A stretch of DNA of 64,000 bases from Chitinophaga pollutisoli (GTDB lineage: Bacteria > Bacteroidota > Bacteroidia > Chitinophagales > Chitinophagaceae): positions 5,300,001 to 5,364,000 of the forward strand of contig NZ_CP149822.1 of NCBI RefSeq assembly GCF_038396755.1. Reading direction: 5' to 3'. The notes beneath the pieces were generated by a model. It was not told the DNA's origin and searched no databases. It was given only the letters and a program-made list of their open reading frames with translations. The translations under genes and the position numbers were made by a program. Positions 40,947-48,346 of this stretch are shown here, in pieces. Numbering within the stretch: the stretch's first letter is position 1; every line of letters begins with the position of its first letter.

Positions 40947-42812
40947 TTAAATCGTCGTGAATTTGACGCCCAGGCTCACCCAGCGGGCGGGCAGCGGAAT
41001 GGAGCCGATCTCGAAGTAGGTAGTGTTGAAAATGTTTTGCGCATCCACATATACGGTGAACTGTTTCACTTTCTGGCTGATCCTGCAATCGTTGATCCAA
41101 TACGCCTTGCCGGTGGTCCGCTCGTTGAAGCGCGTGGCGAACAGGGCGCTGAAGCCTTTGTGTTGCACATCGATGGTATTGGTGACCTGGTGTTTCAGCG
41201 CGGCGATGAGGTATTTCGATTTGATGTCGGGGTTGATGTCGCTGAACTCCGCATCCAGGTAGGAATAGGCGAGGTTGACGTTGAGGCGCGTGCTGGCGGA
41301 CAGCGATGCGCTGAAGTTCGAGCGCATATTGATGCCTTTGGTCAGCAGGCTGCCCACGTTGTGGCTCTGCCAGGGCTCGGTGTCCACGTTGCGCGTCCAG
41401 TCGATGAAGCGGCTGATGTCGCGGTAGAAGTAGCTGGCGTTAAATGTAAAGGCGTGACGGATGTATTTCATCCCCAGTTCGCCCTGGAAGGCGTTTTCCG
41501 GGGAAAGGGAGGCGTTCCCGATATTGCCGGGGCGCTGGTCGAGATACAGATCCGTGAACGAAGGGATGCGCTGGCTGGTGCCGATGTTCCCGATGATCTT
41601 GAGCCCGTTGGTGATGGCATAGCTCGCGTCCAGGCCGGGGTAGAGCTGCCATTTGTAATCGGAATTATAATTGAGGTAAGTGCCGAAATTGACGTTGAGT
41701 TTTTTGAAAAGATCCGTCCGGTATTGCGCATATACGCCCAGGTTTTCGCGGCGGCGGTCGCCGATGTTGGAGGAATTGATGTCTTCGCTCCGGGCTTCCA
41801 CGCCAAACCCGAGCTCGCCCGCATTCATTTTATATGCGGTGTTGACTTCCGCGGCCAGGGAATTGGAATAGTGGCGGCTGCGGCCTTTGCTCAGCTCCTT
41901 GCGGCCGAAATAACGGTAGTCATCGTCGTTGTAACGATAGCTCAGGCGGGGCATGAGCGACCAGCGGGAAGAAAGCTGGTGGCGGGATTGGATGGAAGCC
42001 AGCGTCGTTTGAACGATCTCACCGGAGTTTTTATCGCCGGGAGCTGCGTAGAACGCGTTGGCGCCGAAGGAATTCCGGATATAGCCGGCGGAAGCGAGGA
42101 TCTCGTTGGCTTTGTCGAGCTGGAAATTGCCCTGGTAATACAGTTTGGTGTTTTCGAAGCCGGTGTTGTAGCGGTAGCCGTTGCTCTTGTCGTTGGCGCC
42201 GAAGAGCGAATGCTGGTGTTTTTCTTTGCTGATGGTCCCGCCGAGCTGGATGCCCCTGCTGTAGAAGGTTTCTCCCGTCCCTTCCTTGTCTTTTTCAAAA
42301 TTCGAACCGCCGTAAACGTTGACGAGAACGCCCGAATGCTCCGGTTTTTTGGTGATGATGTTGATGGCCCCGGTGAGGCTGTTGATACCGTAGATCCGGG
42401 CCGCAGGGCCGCGCACCACTTCGATCCGCTCGATGATTTCCAGCGGAATGGGAAGGTTGAGCATGTTGTGCGCCGTTTGCATGTCGATGATCTTGGTGCC
42501 GTTCACCAGCACCACGGTTTGCTCGAAACTGCCGCCGTCGATGCTGATATCGGCCTGGGTGCCGTAGGGGCCGCGCTGCCGGATATCGACGCCATTGGCG
42601 TATTGCAGGATTTCCTGCAGGCTGCGGGCGGGCATTTTGGCGATCTGCGCCTTATCTATGATGTAAACGTTCCTGTTTTGTTTGGAGATGGGGGTGCTGA
42701 ACCGGTTCTCGTTTATCACAACTTCCCCGATGCCGATCGTGGTGTCTTGCAGGTTTTGTGCGCATAAGTCTGTACTGATCAATGCCAAAGCGGCAAAGCA
42801 TATTTTGTTCAT
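40947..42812 (-). CDS. TonB-dependent receptor (BtuB/CirA-like)
   Basis: 621 residues. Signal peptide MNKICFAALALISTDLCAQ, plug domain (VVINENRFSTPISKQNRNVYIIDKAQI; MPARSLQEILQYANGVDIRQRGPYGTQADISIDGG; ERIEVVRGPAARIYGINSLTGAINIITKKP) and a 22-strand barrel ending WVSLGVKFTTI. It has no carboxypeptidase-like N-terminal domain and no SusD partner, so it is of the vitamin/siderophore type, not a glycan porin. Substrate unknown. It is divergent from a MocR-type regulator 64 bp away, which suggests the substrate or its product is sensed by that protein. Confidence 0.88.
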   Translation of the reverse strand: MNKICFAALALISTDLCAQNLQDTTIGIGEVVINENRFSTPISKQNRNVYIIDKAQIAKMPARSLQEILQYANGVDIRQRGPYGTQADISIDGGSFEQTVVLVNGTKIIDMQTAHNMLNLPIPLEIIERIEVVRGPAARIYGINSLTGAINIITKKPEHSGVLVNVYGGSNFEKDKEGTGETFYSRGIQLGGTISKEKHQHSLFGANDKSNGYRYNTGFENTKLYYQGNFQLDKANEILASAGYIRNSFGANAFYAAPGDKNSGEIVQTTLASIQSRHQLSSRWSLMPRLSYRYNDDDYRYFGRKELSKGRSRHYSNSLAAEVNTAYKMNAGELGFGVEARSEDINSSNIGDRRRENLGVYAQYRTDLFKKLNVNFGTYLNYNSDYKWQLYPGLDASYAITNGLKIIGNIGTSQRIPSFTDLYLDQRPGNIGNASLSPENAFQGELGMKYIRHAFTFNASYFYRDISRFIDWTRNVDTEPWQSHNVGSLLTKGINMRSNFSASLSASTRLNVNLAYSYLDAEFSDINPDIKSKYLIAALKHQVTNTIDVQHKGFSALFATRFNERTTGKAYWINDCRISQKVKQFTVYVDAQNIFNTTYFEIGSIPLPARWVSLGVKFTTI

Positions 42813-42828
42813 TCCGGTTATTTTTTGG

Positions 42829-42864
42829 CAAAATTAGTATCTTGCCGTACCACCTTGGTATACC
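42829..42864. promoter_or_regulatory. Divergent promoter/operator between TonB receptor and MocR genes
   Basis: On the - strand TAATTTTG (42836-42829) is a perfect TAnnTTTG -7 element for the receptor gene. Upstream of it, 42848-42864 contains TACC-n5-GGTA overlapping the palindrome GGTATACC. These are candidate binding sites for the MocR-type protein, at a position where activators act. Confidence 0.45.
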
Positions 42865-42876
42865 AGTTTTAAGAAA

Positions 42877-44358
42877 ATGGATAGTCCGGTTCAAATTCCT
42901 TTTAAAAGCTTCCTGCAGCTGAAGCGCGACGACCCCTCGGCCGTTTACCTCCAGATCGTTTTCGGGTTCATCCGGGCGATACAGGCGGGGCTGCTGCCCG
43001 AGGGGACGCGCCTCCCCGGCACGAGGGTCCTTTGCAAACTCCTGGAAGTCAATAGAAATACGCTGATCAAAGCCCTGCAAGACCTGGAATCTCAGGGTTT
43101 TATCGAGATCCTCCCGAACAAGGGGATCTTCATCCTGTCAGACCAGAAACAAAAGAAAACCGCCCATGTACCCGCCGCCACGGCAGCCAATGCGACGCCT
43201 TTTACTTTCCAGCGGTCCGCCATCCTGGAAAACCCTACCGAAACGAGCGACCTGCCGTACCAGTTCAACGACGGCCAGCCGGATATCCGCCTGGTCCACA
43301 ACGATGTGCTGGCCCGGCTGTACGTTTCCAAACTGAAGCGGCGGCGCAACCTCGTGGCCCGGGAGCACATCCAGGCCAGGTCCCACGAACAGTTCAAAGC
43401 GCATTTCGCCAATTTCCTGAACCTGACGCGGGGGATCCGCATTTCCACAGCCAACCTTCTCACCGCCGGCAGCCACGAAATCAGCCTCTACCTGGCCGCG
43501 AAACTGCTGATCAGCCCGGGAGATAAGGTAGTGGTAGCCTCGCCGGGATATTATCTCCCGAATATGACGCTGGCCGACAGCGGGGCGCACATCATCCCTG
43601 CGCCGGTCGACGAAGACGGCCTGCTCACGCAAGTATTGCAGGAAATATGCGAAGCGCAGCCCATCCGCCTGCTGTACCTCACTTCCAACTATCACTATCC
43701 CACCACGGCCTGCCTGAGCGCAAAGCGGCGGATGGAGGTAGTGGAGCTGGCCAACCGGTATGGCTTCGTGATCCTGGAAGACGATTACGATTACGATTTT
43801 CATTACGATAATAACCCCGTGCTGCCGCTGGCGGCATTCGACGCCAAAGACCGTGTGGTGTACGTCGGTTCCTTCGGAAGATCGCTGCCGTCGGGGTTTG
43901 CATACGGCTTTGTGGCGGGTCCGGCGGATTTCATCCGGGAGCTGGAGAAGCACCAGAACATCCTGGAGCCGGGGAAAGATGTCATCAAGGAGCAGGTGCT
44001 TACCGATTGGATACAGGACGGGGAAGTGCACCGGCTGTCGAAAAAGAACAGGAAAATCTACCAGGAGCGCCGCGACGGTTTTGTGGCCCTGCTGCAGGCA
44101 AAGCTGGGCAGCCGCATCCGGTTCCGGGTGCCGCCCCGGGGGCTGGCGGTGTGGGTGGAATGGCTGGAGGATTTCAGCCTAGTGAAGTTGCAGAAGGAAT
44201 GTGCGGCGCGGGGATTGTTCCTGCCCAAGACGATATTGTATCAAACCAAAGGCCTCACGGCCACGCGCATCGGGTTCGGCAATTTGGACCCCGAAGAAAT
44301 GGCCGCGGCGGTGGAGATTTTACGGCAATCGCTGGAGGCGGTGTTGCAGTACCGTTGA
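42877..44358 (+). CDS. MocR/PdxR-type regulator: GntR HTH fused to an aminotransferase-like domain lacking the PLP lysine
   Basis: 493 residues. Residues about 10-85 are a GntR winged HTH (SAVYLQIVFGFIRAIQAGLLPEGTRLPGTRVLCKLLEVNRNTLIKALQDLESQGFI). Residues about 130-490 form a fold-type I aminotransferase domain with TSNYHYPTT, VILEDDYDYDFHYD (the Asp that holds the pyridine nitrogen) and the segment YVGSFGRSLPSGFAYGF. In MocR proteins this last segment reads SF-S-K-T/A-L with the PLP-binding lysine; here position 335 is arginine, so no Schiff base can form. It may bind PLP or PMP non-covalently, or another ligand. Probably controls the divergent TonB receptor. Confidence 0.88.
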   Translation: MDSPVQIPFKSFLQLKRDDPSAVYLQIVFGFIRAIQAGLLPEGTRLPGTRVLCKLLEVNRNTLIKALQDLESQGFIEILPNKGIFILSDQKQKKTAHVPAATAANATPFTFQRSAILENPTETSDLPYQFNDGQPDIRLVHNDVLARLYVSKLKRRRNLVAREHIQARSHEQFKAHFANFLNLTRGIRISTANLLTAGSHEISLYLAAKLLISPGDKVVVASPGYYLPNMTLADSGAHIIPAPVDEDGLLTQVLQEICEAQPIRLLYLTSNYHYPTTACLSAKRRMEVVELANRYGFVILEDDYDYDFHYDNNPVLPLAAFDAKDRVVYVGSFGRSLPSGFAYGFVAGPADFIRELEKHQNILEPGKDVIKEQVLTDWIQDGEVHRLSKKNRKIYQERRDGFVALLQAKLGSRIRFRVPPRGLAVWVEWLEDFSLVKLQKECAARGLFLPKTILYQTKGLTATRIGFGNLDPEEMAAAVEILRQSLEAVLQYR

Positions 44359-44373
44359 TATTATATTAAACGA

Positions 44374-44409
44374 AAAAGCCGTTTGCATCCTGGGATGTAA
44401 ACGGCTTTT
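44374..44409. terminator. Bidirectional terminator after the MocR gene
   Basis: AAAAGCCGTTT-GCATCC/GGGATG-T-AAACGGCTTTT hairpin between the MocR gene and the convergent desaturase gene. Confidence 0.8.
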
Positions 44410-44427
44410 GTATGACGCTAAGTCGGA

Positions 44428-45459
44428 TTAATGTTTGTTGCCGGCGACAGGCGCGGTGTAGAGCCCGCTGATGGCCGTTTCGCGGGGGATGGGCGGCACG
44501 TCGGTCATGGTTTGTTGTTCCGGGTCCCAGACTTTGAGGCTGAGGCAGGCGCGGATATCTTTCCAGCTGAGGGAGGTGGTGGTGGCCGCTTGCAGCTCGG
44601 GAATGCCTTTATACGCTTCCGGCAGGCGGTAGAACGGGATGCGGGCATTGAGGTGGTGGATATGGTGCAGGCCGATGTTGCCGGTGAACCAGGCCATGAG
44701 CGGGCTCATGGTCATGTGGCTCGACGAAATGAGCGCGGCTTTGTCGTAGCACCATTCTTCTTTGGTATTGAACACTACGCCCGGGAAGTTGTGCTGGGCA
44801 TAGAAAAGATACGTTCCGATGGCGGTGGCGATGAAGATGGGCGCCAGCACGAGCAGGGCCCAGGAAGCCCAGCCGAAGAATACGATCACGGCGGCCGAAG
44901 CGGCGATATGAAGGATCAGCGCGATGAGGGCGTCGTAGTGGCGGCGGGGGCTGGCGATGAAGGAGTTCACGCACATCCCGATGATGAACATAAAGAGGTA
45001 TCCGAAGAGAATGGTCAGCGGGTGGCGGGTGAACAGGTAGATCCGGCGCTCGCGGCGGCTCATGGCGAGGAAACCTTTGACGGTGGCGATCGGGTAGGAG
45101 CCGATGCTGGCGCTGAAGAGCTTGGAATTGTGCTGGTGATGGTAATCATGCGAGCGCTTCCAGATGCTGGCGGGTGCGAGGATGTACATGCCGAATACCG
45201 TCATGATCGCATTGGCGGCCGGACTGTTCTTTAATATCGTATGATGCTGGAAATCGTGATAGATGATGAACATTCTCACGATCAGTAAGCCGGAAAGAAG
45301 GCTGAAGGCGATCCGCAACGCAAGATAAGGCATCACCATCGTGGCAGTGAGGGATGCGATGAGCAGACATAAGGTGCTTAAGGTGTACCACCAGCTCAGG
45401 GAGCGCTTTTCCTGCGCGTAATCTTTGGTAGCCAGAATAAGTTGTTTTCCTTCTAACAT
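44428..45459 (-). CDS. Membrane fatty acid desaturase
   Basis: 343 residues. The three histidine boxes of the di-iron membrane desaturase family are present: HDFQHH (about residue 72), HDYHHQH (about 110) and HHIHH (about 270), with four or more TM helices between them. Introduces a double bond into (or hydroxylates) membrane acyl chains using O2 and an electron donor. The start at 45459 (MLEGKQLILATKDYAQEKR) follows the acyltransferase stop by 10 bp; a longer reading back to 45681 lies within that gene and is low-complexity, so it is not used. Operon with the LpxL-like gene points to lipid or aminolipid remodelling. Confidence 0.88.
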   Translation of the reverse strand: MLEGKQLILATKDYAQEKRSLSWWYTLSTLCLLIASLTATMVMPYLALRIAFSLLSGLLIVRMFIIYHDFQHHTILKNSPAANAIMTVFGMYILAPASIWKRSHDYHHQHNSKLFSASIGSYPIATVKGFLAMSRRERRIYLFTRHPLTILFGYLFMFIIGMCVNSFIASPRRHYDALIALILHIAASAAVIVFFGWASWALLVLAPIFIATAIGTYLFYAQHNFPGVVFNTKEEWCYDKAALISSSHMTMSPLMAWFTGNIGLHHIHHLNARIPFYRLPEAYKGIPELQAATTTSLSWKDIRACLSLKVWDPEQQTMTDVPPIPRETAISGLYTAPVAGNKH

Positions 45460-45469
45460 TGCGTTCTCT

Positions 45470-46366
45470 TTAAACAGTTGCGGTTGTTGGTTGTGTTTTT
45501 CTTTTATGTTTCCATCTTTTGTGCGACCACAGCCAGGTAGCGGGCTGGGCGATGATGTCGGCCTCGAGTTTGGCGGTATGGAGCGTGGTGATGTTGCCGG
45601 GGGCCTCCTGCGCGGGTGACTCCACCAGCACTTCAGCCGAAACGGAATAATACCCTCTTTTGATCCGCGATACGGAAACATACACCACCTGGTAATTCAT
45701 TTTGGAAGCGATGCGCTCGGTGCCGGTAAAAACGGGCGTGTCCTGATGGAGGAACGGCACCCACTGGGCGCTGTCGGGCCGGGGCGACTGGTCGGCGATG
45801 AGCGCTGTGGCGTTGATTTCGCCGCGCAGTTTCACCATTTCACGGAACGTATCCTGCATGGGGATGAGCTTGGTGCCGAAGCGCGTGCGCATCCTGTACA
45901 TCAGTCCGTTAAAATGTTTATTGGCTAATGGATGATACACAACGTACAACTGTTGCGGGCATAAAATGCTGAACGAATTCCCGGCCCATTCCCAGTTGCC
46001 TTTATGCCCCATCACCAATACCACACTTTTGCCTTCGGTATGCAGGCGTTTGAAAAGCGACACGGTGTCGGGCGTGAGCGCGCAATGCCGAAGCATGGCA
46101 GCCTTGCTGATGGTCAGCGTCTTGAACGTTTCCAGGAATAAATCGCAGAAATACCGGTAAAAATCCCGGCAGATCACGTCGCGCTCCGCTTCCGTCTTAT
46201 CCGGAAAGGAATTGGCCAAATTCTGTTTCACTACCTTTTTACGGTAACCCACTACGTAGTACAAGAGGCAGAAAACCACGTCCGACAGCAAATACAGCAG
46301 CGGGAACGGGAGAATGCTGATCAGGTAAACGACCGGGAGCACCAGGTAGTAGAGGATAATAGTCAA
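45470..46366 (-). CDS. LpxL/HtrB-type acyltransferase
   Basis: 298 residues. N-terminal membrane anchor (YYLVLPVVYLISILPFPLLYLLSDVVFCLLYYVVGYR), then the lysophospholipid/lauroyl acyltransferase domain with the catalytic H-x4-(D/E) motif as HKGNWEWAG, later ADQSPRPDSAQWVPFLHQDTPVFTGTERIA typical of late lipid A acyltransferases. In Bacteroidota such proteins acylate lipid A or ornithine/aminolipids. First gene of the two-gene unit with the desaturase; start is the first ATG, 349 bp from the divergent Gfo/Idh gene. Confidence 0.88.
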   Translation of the reverse strand: MTIILYYLVLPVVYLISILPFPLLYLLSDVVFCLLYYVVGYRKKVVKQNLANSFPDKTEAERDVICRDFYRYFCDLFLETFKTLTISKAAMLRHCALTPDTVSLFKRLHTEGKSVVLVMGHKGNWEWAGNSFSILCPQQLYVVYHPLANKHFNGLMYRMRTRFGTKLIPMQDTFREMVKLRGEINATALIADQSPRPDSAQWVPFLHQDTPVFTGTERIASKMNYQVVYVSVSRIKRGYYSVSAEVLVESPAQEAPGNITTLHTAKLEADIIAQPATWLWSHKRWKHKRKTQPTTATV

Positions 46367-46715
46367 ATAGTCTCAGTTGTAGTTGTTGGCATAAAAGTGC
46401 AAAGGTACCCGTTTAAAACCGGATACTTCACTGTTTTATTATATACGGCTTCACAATATTCTGTTAAAAGAATATCTGACGGTAATATATAAAAATTAAA
46501 TCTAATCATATTCATTATCACGGTTATAATCACACAAAAAGGTTACTGCTGTTGCCGGATGGCGGATATCCTGGCGATAAGTGTTGCGGGCGAGGTTTTT
46601 GCTGCGGATATCGGGTGCTGCTGTCATCATGACGGAAAATCAGGGCGCCACCCCTATATGGGTTTGGGATTCCCTGGGAATTTATTATCTTATCGAACCT
46701 TAAAAACCCTCGCCC
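46367..46715. other. Intergenic region between LpxL-like and Gfo/Idh/MocA genes
   Basis: 349 bp between divergent genes. The left half (46420-46530) is strongly AT-rich and should hold the promoters. The right half (46550-46640) is GC-richer with no persuasive reading frame. I see no RNA gene, repeat or clear operator. Confidence 0.5.
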
Positions 46716-47810
46716 ATGCATCAATCCCGCCGCGACTTCCTCCATTACTCGGCGCTCCTCAGCGCTGCAGCGGTTGCTTCGCCACTGGCCGGCTTTGCCG
46801 GATTTTCCCAACAAAAGAAACTGGGCATCGCCCTGGTAGGCCTCGGCGGATACGCCACCAATCAGCTGGCGCCCGCCCTGATGCAGACGCAGTTCGTGGA
46901 GCTGCGCGGCATCGTCACGGGCACGCCGTCGAAGATCCCGAAGTGGGTGGAGAAGTACCGGATCCCGGAGAAGAACATCTACAATTATGAAAATTTCGAC
47001 CGCATAGCGGACAATAAGGACATCGATGTGGTGTATATCGTGCTTCCGAACTCCATGCACGCGGAATTCACCGTCCGCGCGGCAAAGGCCGGCAAGCACG
47101 TTATCTGCGAAAAGCCCATGGCCGTGAGCGTGGCGGAAGGCCGGCAGATGATCGACGCCTGTAAAAAAGCGGGCAAACAGCTCGCCATCGGCTACCGCCT
47201 GCATTACGATCCCTTCCACCTGGAAATGATGCGGCTGAGCCGGGAGAAAGTATTCGGGGAAGTGAAACTCGTGGAAGCCAGCGATGGCTTCCGGGCCGGA
47301 GATCCCAATCAATGGCGCCTCAAGCACGCCCTCTCCGGCGGCGGCCCGCTGATGGACGTCGGCATTTACGCCATCCAGGGCGCCCGGTACACCATCGGGC
47401 TGGAGCCCATTTCCGTGACGGCGCAGGAATTCCCGAAAACCGATCCCGTCAAGTTTAAAGACGTGGAGGAATCCCTGGCCTGGCAACTGCAATTCCCCAA
47501 CGGCGCCATCGCCAATTCGTTCACCACCTATATCACTGGCGTAAACCGGCTTTACGCCGCGGCGGAAAAAGGCTGGTTCGAAGTGAATAACGCCTACGGC
47601 TACGGCGGCCAGCAAGGGCGCACCAGTACCGGCGCCATGCCGTTCACCCACATCAACCAGCAAGCTGCGCACATGGATGGCGTATGTAAAGCCATCCTCG
47701 AAAACCGGCCCAATAACGTGCCGGGTGAGGAAGGCCTCCGTGATATGAAAGTCATCGAAGCCATCTACGCCTCCGCCGCCGCAGGTGGCAAATCGGTAAA
47801 AATTGGCTGA
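46716..47810 (+). CDS. Gfo/Idh/MocA family oxidoreductase, Tat-exported
   Basis: 364 residues. Tat-type signal SRRDFLHYSALLSAAAVASPLAGFAG (twin arginine), Rossmann NAD(P) fold KLGIALVGLGGYATNQLAPAL, the conserved EKP motif as HVICEKPMAVSVAEGRQMIDACKKAGKQLAIGYRLHYDPF, and the substrate region GGGPLMDVGIYAIQGARYTIG with Asp and Tyr of the family's active site. Periplasmic members with tightly bound NADP (glucose-fructose oxidoreductase type) oxidise sugars. It converges on the SusCD locus and may act on its sugar (inference from position). Confidence 0.9.
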   Translation: MHQSRRDFLHYSALLSAAAVASPLAGFAGFSQQKKLGIALVGLGGYATNQLAPALMQTQFVELRGIVTGTPSKIPKWVEKYRIPEKNIYNYENFDRIADNKDIDVVYIVLPNSMHAEFTVRAAKAGKHVICEKPMAVSVAEGRQMIDACKKAGKQLAIGYRLHYDPFHLEMMRLSREKVFGEVKLVEASDGFRAGDPNQWRLKHALSGGGPLMDVGIYAIQGARYTIGLEPISVTAQEFPKTDPVKFKDVEESLAWQLQFPNGAIANSFTTYITGVNRLYAAAEKGWFEVNNAYGYGGQQGRTSTGAMPFTHINQQAAHMDGVCKAILENRPNNVPGEEGLRDMKVIEAIYASAAAGGKSVKIG

Positions 47811-47826
47811 TTAAACAATAAAGCAT

Positions 47827-47859
47827 AGAAAAAGCCTTCGGATACCGAAGGCTTTTTCT
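47827..47859 (+). terminator. Terminator after the Gfo/Idh/MocA gene
   Basis: AGAAAAAGCCTTCGG/CCGAAGGCTTTTTCT, a 15-bp perfect stem with a 3-base loop. Confidence 0.9.
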
Positions 47860-47881
47860 ATTAGGAAATTTTGGCGGAAGG

Positions 47882-47909
47882 AAAAAGGCCGGCCCCAGAA
47901 GGAGCCGGC
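47882..47909 (-). terminator. Terminator of the tandem SusCD operon
   Basis: On the - strand GCCGGCTCC-TTCT-GGGGCCGGC followed by CTTTTT, just after the stop of the last gene at 47924. Confidence 0.75.
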
Positions 47910-47923
47910 GTTCTCATAGCACG

Positions 47924-48334
47924 TTACGGTGTTACACGTATGACGAATGTCCTGCTCGTGGGCTTGCCGTCGAGGTCGGTGGCGTCGATGCGGATGGTGG
48001 TTTCCGCCGTTATACCCGTCAGCACGTAGTTGACATGGTACACGTTCGGCGACAGCCGGAAGTCATTATAGGATTCCAGGGGCGTTTCCGCGCCGCCGGT
48101 TTGCTTGTACATTTTAATTTCTTTCAGCTTCAAGGGCGCGCTCACGCGGGCTTTTACGTTCCATTCGGAAACGCCGGCGGGCAATGTCACCGCTACAAAG
48201 TCCGGGTTCTGCACGGCACTGCCTTCATAAAACAGGATCTCCGGCGGAAACTTGTCGAAAAATTCCTTGTCGCTTTTTTTGCAGCTGCTGAAAACCGCCA
48301 GTACTGCGGCGCATATTAAAAGTATGTTTCTCAT
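47924..48334 (-). CDS. Small uncharacterised lipoprotein of the SusCD operon
   Basis: 136 residues: signal MRNILLICAAVLAVFSSCKKSDKE with lipobox FSSC, then a single beta-sandwich-like domain (FVAVTLPAGVSEWNVKARVSAPLKLKEIKMYKQTGG; NYVLTGITAETTIRIDATDLDGKPTSRTFVIRV) of the DUF4625/Ig-like kind found as surface accessory lipoproteins in polysaccharide utilisation loci. 12 bp after SusD. It may serve as a surface glycan-binding protein, but it is much shorter than SusE/SusF. Confidence 0.72.
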   Translation of the reverse strand: MRNILLICAAVLAVFSSCKKSDKEFFDKFPPEILFYEGSAVQNPDFVAVTLPAGVSEWNVKARVSAPLKLKEIKMYKQTGGAETPLESYNDFRLSPNVYHVNYVLTGITAETTIRIDATDLDGKPTSRTFVIRVTP

Positions 48335-48346
48335 GGTTGTTCAGTT

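Noticed and set aside
41037..42767. Open frame of 576 codons opposite the TonB receptor, and similar long frames opposite the SusC, SusD, Gfo/Idh and FecR genes (for example 46530-47672, 48983-50230, 51567-53282, 53522-55117, 54948-56828, 62240-63811).
   Set aside because: Their translations have the composition of antisense shadows of GC-rich codons (Val/Ala/Gly/Arg/His rich, no domain), and the opposite strand carries clear family motifs.
45460..45681. N-terminal extension of the desaturase.
   Set aside because: Lies inside the acyltransferase gene and is a proline/arginine-rich out-of-frame reading.
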